A stretch of 8,521 bases of DNA from an uncultured Pseudomonadota bacterium (GTDB taxonomy: Bacteria; Pseudomonadota; Alphaproteobacteria; Rs-D84). Below, piece by piece: positions 4,863-8,521 of this stretch; positions within the stretch are counted from its first letter, which is position 1; the number at the start of each line of letters is the position of its first letter. A program made the position numbers and the translations under genes. The stretch lies in contig CACYQE010000030.1 in NCBI GenBank assembly GCA_902776515.1, positions 1 to 8,521 on the forward strand, in the 5' to 3' direction. Below the pieces are notes generated by a model. The model saw nothing but the letters and a program-made list of their open reading frames with translations, was not told the DNA's origin and did not search any database.

Positions 4863-7800
4863 TGACGTTTCGGTCAAAAAGTCATCGGTTTTTTCACGTA
4901 TGTTTGGTGCTGTTCATCGTGCGGCACTGCGTTGTGTTGCGGTAACAGCCATCGCTGTTACAAGTCTTTTCGCGTTTGATATTAAACCCGCAGATGCAGC
5001 GTTGCCACAAAGTGGGGTTACATTTAATGTTAAGACAACGACCGCGAATCAGAGAGTTACCATGAAGTTTAGATTTACAGGTTCGTTGAATATATATACT
5101 AGCGGAGTATGTTATCTCAACAGCGTTGATGGTGATGAAGTAACTTATTTGGAGGTTAATGTTAGTTCACAAAAAACTGTTGTATGTGAATTTCCTTATG
5201 CTGACCCTGAACACACAATTACTTTGTCTGGCAGTAATATTACTGCATATGCTACACACTCTAGCCTAACCAATGCACCAACGGCCACAAATAAATCTGT
5301 ATTTTATTTTTATTCTGGAAATGATTTGATAACAGGTATTTCTGGACATATGGGTGATGTTTTTTACACACTTGGTAATGGTACGTCGGATGGTCAACAG
5401 CCACGTTTTATTGATACGTTTAAAAATTGTACAAAATTGCAATTACATGCTTCGAATGATGGGAGTTCAAATGTTGATTTGTTCTCTTCTGTAGTTAATG
5501 CGAATCATCCAAACGGAATTTTTGGAACTGCAGCAACTTGGATGTTTGCAGGGACTTTTTATGGCTGTTCAGAGTTGGATGTACCTTTTCGAAAAACTGG
5601 TGGTAGTACACCTGGTTTTTTCTTGTTATTAAAACCAGCAGTAGGTATGTTCTATAGAACATTCTATAATTGTACCAGTTTAACCTTTGGTTCTGCCACG
5701 GTACAAGTTGGTGGTAATTCATATGTTTTGCAAAAAAACATGTTTGCAGATATGGGGAAAACTTCCCCGTCATCAAGTGAAAAAGCTGTTCCTGCTGCTC
5801 GTATGTTTTATCAAACCTTTTATGGGTGCACCTCAATAACATCGTTGCCGGCTGATGTGTTTAGTCAGTTTAGTGCGGTAAATTCTGACGCCCCCACGGC
5901 GCCCGAGTATTTATTTTATCGAACTTTTATGCAATGCACGGGCTTGATATCAATATCAGAAAATGTTTTTGGTACCACTATTAATGGTGGGTATGGTACA
6001 GCTAGTATGTTCGAAGATACTTTTCGAAATTGTTCATCTTTGCAAACCATTCCTGCTGCTTTGTTCCCAGCACTTAGTTCGTTAGCAAATAAGATTTTTA
6101 GTTATACTTTTGCTTATTGTACGTCTTTACACACAATAACTGCAGGTGTTTTTAACAGGGTTTCTGGTGGTGGTGGAACATTTGCGTTTTACTATACATT
6201 TGCTGGTTGTAGCAGTCTGACAAGTGTTGGGAAGTTATTCGATGGTAGAACAGTGATCGCACCCACAATGGCAAATAATATGTTTGAGAGAACTTTTACA
6301 CAGTGCTCAAACTTGGTAAATTTACCCGCTGGATTATTTGACTTGGTGTCTAATTCTGCTGCGACATATGTGTTTTCTTATACGTTTTATGGATGTACAA
6401 AGTTAGGAAACAGCACTGCTACAGGTAATAACGGTATTAAGGATATATTTAACAGTGTTGGCTCAACAGGTGTAGATTATATGTTTAATTACACTTTTAG
6501 TGGTTGTACAGGATTAAAAAAGGTTCCTGCAAATTTGTTTGATAGTTTTACTACTGCATCTGGGCGATATATGTTCAGTCATACATTTGATGGTTGTACC
6601 GGTATAACAACGATAGAAAAAATTTTTGGAACAGGAAGCGGTAAAAGATTAAATAATTATATTTTTACATATATGTTCAATGGTTGTAACAATCAATCTT
6701 TGACCACTTTGCCGTCAAATTTATTTAAACCATTTAGTGTATCAAATTCCAGTGCAAAATATGTTTTTGATCATACCTTTTATGGGTGCACAGGGTTGAC
6801 TACGCTGGGTAATACTGTTTCAAATAATGTAAGGGTAAGTGTGTTTGCCGGTATGGGTGCTACCCCCGGAGAAAGTATGTTTGTTCATACATTTGGTGGT
6901 TGTACAGGCCTTGTTACGTTACCAGCTAGATTATTTAGTGCGTTTACTGGTACAGGATCAACACGTATGTTTGATCACACATTCTATGGGTGTTCAAATT
7001 TGACCGATATAACAGATGTATTTGCAGGTATGGGTGCAACACCCGGTAGTTATATGTTTGTTTATACATTTGGTAATTGTACAAGCCTTGCTACATTACC
7101 TGCCGGCTTGTTTGGTGCGTTTACTGGTGCACCTGCTGAATATATGTTCAATTTTACATTTAACGGCTGTACCAGTTTGCAGAGATTGACAACAAATATA
7201 TTTGGAAACGCGGGGAGTGGTGGAAATATTCCAGCAGCCAGTATGTTTGAGGCCATGTTTTACAATTGCTCTGGAATTGTCGAAGTTATGGGGGGATTCT
7301 TTGCACGATATACAGGGACACCTGCACAAAGGATGTTTGCTAATACGTTTCAAGGTTGCTCAAGTTTAACAACTATAACAAACATATTCCAAAGCGTAGG
7401 TTCTGCCTCAGCAACAAAGGTTTTACCTTTCGGAATGTTTAGTTTTACCTTTGCAGATTGTACGGCCTTGGTGCCGGGCAAGATCTTGATATTTGCACCG
7501 TTTAATAACGGATGGACTCTGTCTTCGTCAACCTTTGCTTCGACTTTCCAAAATTGTCAGGGTAGAGGTACTCTGAATAAAGATTTGTTCAAAGGTATTG
7601 TTGGTACAGCAGCTGCATCAGCTTTTTCTTCAACATTTAGTGGGTGTACGGGATTGTATGGACGTATACCGGCCGATTTGTTTTCTGGATTAAGTGGTAC
7701 AATTGCTACCAACGCCTTTGTTAATACGTTCTTGAATTGTACCAATTTGGGTAAAAATGCGGTAAATGGTACATCAAAGTATTTTATACCACCAGAATTG

Positions 7801-8521
7801 TTTCAAAATTTTTCTACCAGTGGCACAAATTTGATGACAAATATATTCAAGGGAACAGGATTGGTGACATCATGTGCGACTCCTTTGGATGTTTATACAA
7901 CAGGTTTTGAAAGTTATTTTACTGATGGTGATAATCCATCAAAGGTATCGTGTAATTTTGCTTACACATTTTCTGTAACTACAACGCCTATGCTAACAGC
8001 CAGTTTCTCATTTTCCTATGCGTTGAAAGGAAGTTTGTATGTTCAATGGGAAGAAGATGGTGATATTGAAACGATATCAAGCAATTCAACATCAGTAGTA
8101 ACAAAGACACACAGTTATGTGTTCAAGACAGCTACGTCAGTTACGATAAGATTTAAAAGTGATATAACTGCAAGTAGTCCGTATAATACTACTAATGGAA
8201 GCCCAACTAATGGAACTGCGGGCGTTGGTTCGATAAGTTTTGCTAATAATACATATGTTCAGTCTGTTTCTGGTTCCTTGGGGGCACTGTTACCGACAAT
8301 TAGTTCAGCACATCCAAGTTTTTATGGAACGTTTATGGGGTGTACAAATCTTACGACTGTGCCTGCAAATTTATTCCAAGGGCTTAGTGGAACAGTAAAT
8401 ATGCGTGCTAATATTTTCTATCGAACATTCCAAGGTAGTGGTCTGACGAGTGTTCCATCTGGGTTGTTTAATGGAATAGTAAAGGGTAGTAGTAGCATGT
8501 TTGCTGAAACCTTTAGTAATT
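4852..8521 (+). CDS. Giant exported BspA-like (LRR-type) repeat surface protein, 3' truncated
   Basis: One frame stays open from the ATG at 4852 to the window end: 1223 codons, no stop, C-terminus missing. The start follows a GGGGG (4839-4843) 8 nt upstream. ATG codon 17 is a possible alternative. Residues 1-50 form a signal peptide: basic n-region, CVAVTAIAVTSLFAF core, ADAA cleavage site near 49-50. Residues about 51-180 are a beta-rich domain with C87 and C112. From F186 to about 1000 come 24 repeats of the pattern MFxxTFxGCTxLTxIPxxLF, each with one Cys, spaced roughly 25-40 residues. They resemble BspA/LRR_5 and Mycoplasma-type surface repeats. A Cys pair (C1008, C1034) ends the array. 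A second beta domain (about 1036-1150), with VQWEEDGDIETI and HSYVF, is followed by new repeats. It is probably exported and involved in adhesion or binding. Anchor and partner are not visible. Confidence 0.9.
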   Translation, partial: MRDNDVSVKKSSVFSRMFGAVHRAALRCVAVTAIAVTSLFAFDIKPADAALPQSGVTFNVKTTTANQRVTMKFRFTGSLNIYTSGVCYLNSVDGDEVTYLEVNVSSQKTVVCEFPYADPEHTITLSGSNITAYATHSSLTNAPTATNKSVFYFYSGNDLITGISGHMGDVFYTLGNGTSDGQQPRFIDTFKNCTKLQLHASNDGSSNVDLFSSVVNANHPNGIFGTAATWMFAGTFYGCSELDVPFRKTGGSTPGFFLLLKPAVGMFYRTFYNCTSLTFGSATVQVGGNSYVLQKNMFADMGKTSPSSSEKAVPAARMFYQTFYGCTSITSLPADVFSQFSAVNSDAPTAPEYLFYRTFMQCTGLISISENVFGTTINGGYGTASMFEDTFRNCSSLQTIPAALFPALSSLANKIFSYTFAYCTSLHTITAGVFNRVSGGGGTFAFYYTFAGCSSLTSVGKLFDGRTVIAPTMANNMFERTFTQCSNLVNLPAGLFDLVSNSAATYVFSYTFYGCTKLGNSTATGNNGIKDIFNSVGSTGVDYMFNYTFSGCTGLKKVPANLFDSFTTASGRYMFSHTFDGCTGITTIEKIFGTGSGKRLNNYIFTYMFNGCNNQSLTTLPSNLFKPFSVSNSSAKYVFDHTFYGCTGLTTLGNTVSNNVRVSVFAGMGATPGESMFVHTFGGCTGLVTLPARLFSAFTGTGSTRMFDHTFYGCSNLTDITDVFAGMGATPGSYMFVYTFGNCTSLATLPAGLFGAFTGAPAEYMFNFTFNGCTSLQRLTTNIFGNAGSGGNIPAASMFEAMFYNCSGIVEVMGGFFARYTGTPAQRMFANTFQGCSSLTTITNIFQSVGSASATKVLPFGMFSFTFADCTALVPGKILIFAPFNNGWTLSSSTFASTFQNCQGRGTLNKDLFKGIVGTAAASAFSSTFSGCTGLYGRIPADLFSGLSGTIATNAFVNTFLNCTNLGKNAVNGTSKYFIPPELFQNFSTSGTNLMTNIFKGTGLVTSCATPLDVYTTGFESYFTDGDNPSKVSCNFAYTFSVTTTPMLTASFSFSYALKGSLYVQWEEDGDIETISSNSTSVVTKTHSYVFKTATSVTIRFKSDITASSPYNTTNGSPTNGTAGVGSISFANNTYVQSVSGSLGALLPTISSAHPSFYGTFMGCTNLTTVPANLFQGLSGTVNMRANIFYRTFQGSGLTSVPSGLFNGIVKGSSSMFAETFSN
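5407..7866 (+). repeat. Array of 24 Cys-containing BspA/LRR-like protein repeats
   Basis: The core of each unit is F-x-x-(T/M)-F-x-x-C-x-x-L/I, from FIDTFKNCTKL (5407) to FVNTFLNCTNL (about 7720-7752), then a degenerate unit lacking Cys (NIFKGTGL). Units alternate between an LPA-x-LF type and an IT-x-(V/I)F type, so the true period is often two units. Aromatic F and the Cys would face the solenoid core, as in LRR proteins. Confidence 0.88.
6844..7197 (+). repeat. Recent tandem duplication of a 59-codon double repeat unit
   Basis: The 177-bp segments starting at 6844 and 7021 are tandem copies. In their first 36 codons 28 residues are identical (FAGMGATPG, MFV-TFG-CT, LPA-LF-AFTG), and by hand count about 87 of 108 bases match. 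The rest of the unit is more diverged. This is the clearest trace of how the array grew. Confidence 0.8.
7954..8322 (+). other. Second beta-sandwich-like domain inside the repeat protein
   Basis: Residues about 1035-1157 interrupt the repeats. The segment has SLYVQWEEDGDIETI, then HSYVFKTATSVTIRF, SITAS-like turns and an ISFANN-xx-V-S-SGSLG stretch leading into FYGTFMGCTNL. A W-x-D-G followed by H-x-Y is reminiscent of PKD-like 'WGDG' sandwiches found before such repeats. The domain at residues 51-180 has the same order of elements (VKTTT, FTGSL, TI-x-SGSNITA, ISGHMGDVF, then FIDTFKNCTKL), so it looks like a diverged copy. Confidence 0.6.

Noticed and set aside
5495..5842. Minus-strand frame of 115 codons inside the giant gene
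   Set aside because: The + strand frame is continuous and full of conserved repeat motifs here. The antisense product is an artefact of the repeats.
7062..7745. Several minus-strand frames in the repeat array
   Set aside because: They mirror the G/T-rich repeat codons of the + strand, look like one another because the repeats do, and have no start signals.

Overview
The window looks like a piece of an AT-rich, Gram-negative bacterial chromosome. I think it is most likely a host-associated alphaproteobacterium of the uncultured gut type. The evidence is indirect: a compact tgt operon, -35 boxes that share ACTTG, a tRNA-Gly with an encoded CCA, and a very large secreted BspA-like repeat protein. 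No marker in the window fixes the taxonomy, so this placement is an inference.

Layout. Positions 1-2289 hold a tightly packed run of three genes on the + strand: the C-terminal part of an M16-family zinc-peptidase-like protein (cut by the window edge), a complete tgt (queuosine tRNA-guanine transglycosylase), and a 120-residue unknown protein that overlaps tgt by 8 bp. A 126-residue protein follows (2369-2749). It appears to be a diverged paralogue of the 120-residue one, and a possible promoter lies between them. At 2814-3803, under a near-consensus promoter, is a TTG-started membrane protein: TM helix, long alanine/lysine/threonine-rich coiled coil, TM helix, then a single CPRC knuckle. It ends at a strong intrinsic terminator. 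A short basic unknown protein (3932-4357) then has its own promoter and terminator, and its last 14 residues are a perfect 7-residue duplication.

Positions 4403-4663 hold tRNA-Gly(GCC) and an unusual rearrangement. The last 14 nt of the tRNA plus its terminator (50 bp) are repeated exactly 108 bp downstream. The 58 bp between the copies are GC-rich and hairpin-forming, and they begin with an inverted copy (17 of 19 bases) of the tRNA T-arm/acceptor strand. Next comes a C/A-rich leader with three CCACTAACCAC motifs about 20 bp apart, then a promoter and a possible overlapping leader peptide.

From 4852 to the right edge, one reading frame stays open for 1223 codons without a stop. It encodes a signal peptide, a beta-sandwich-like domain, 24 Cys-containing BspA/LRR-like repeats, a Cys-pair cap, and then a second beta domain and the start of a second repeat array. 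It is probably an exported surface or secreted interaction protein, and its 3' end lies outside the window.

How the genes relate: tgt is the only gene with a fully assignable function (queuosine tRNA modification). The M16 protein and the two small paralogues are neighbours of tgt without an evident shared pathway. I see no defence system, transposase or integrase. The most unusual signals are the tRNA-derived repeat structure, the modular duplication in the giant repeat protein, and the small paralogue pair next to the coiled-coil membrane protein.
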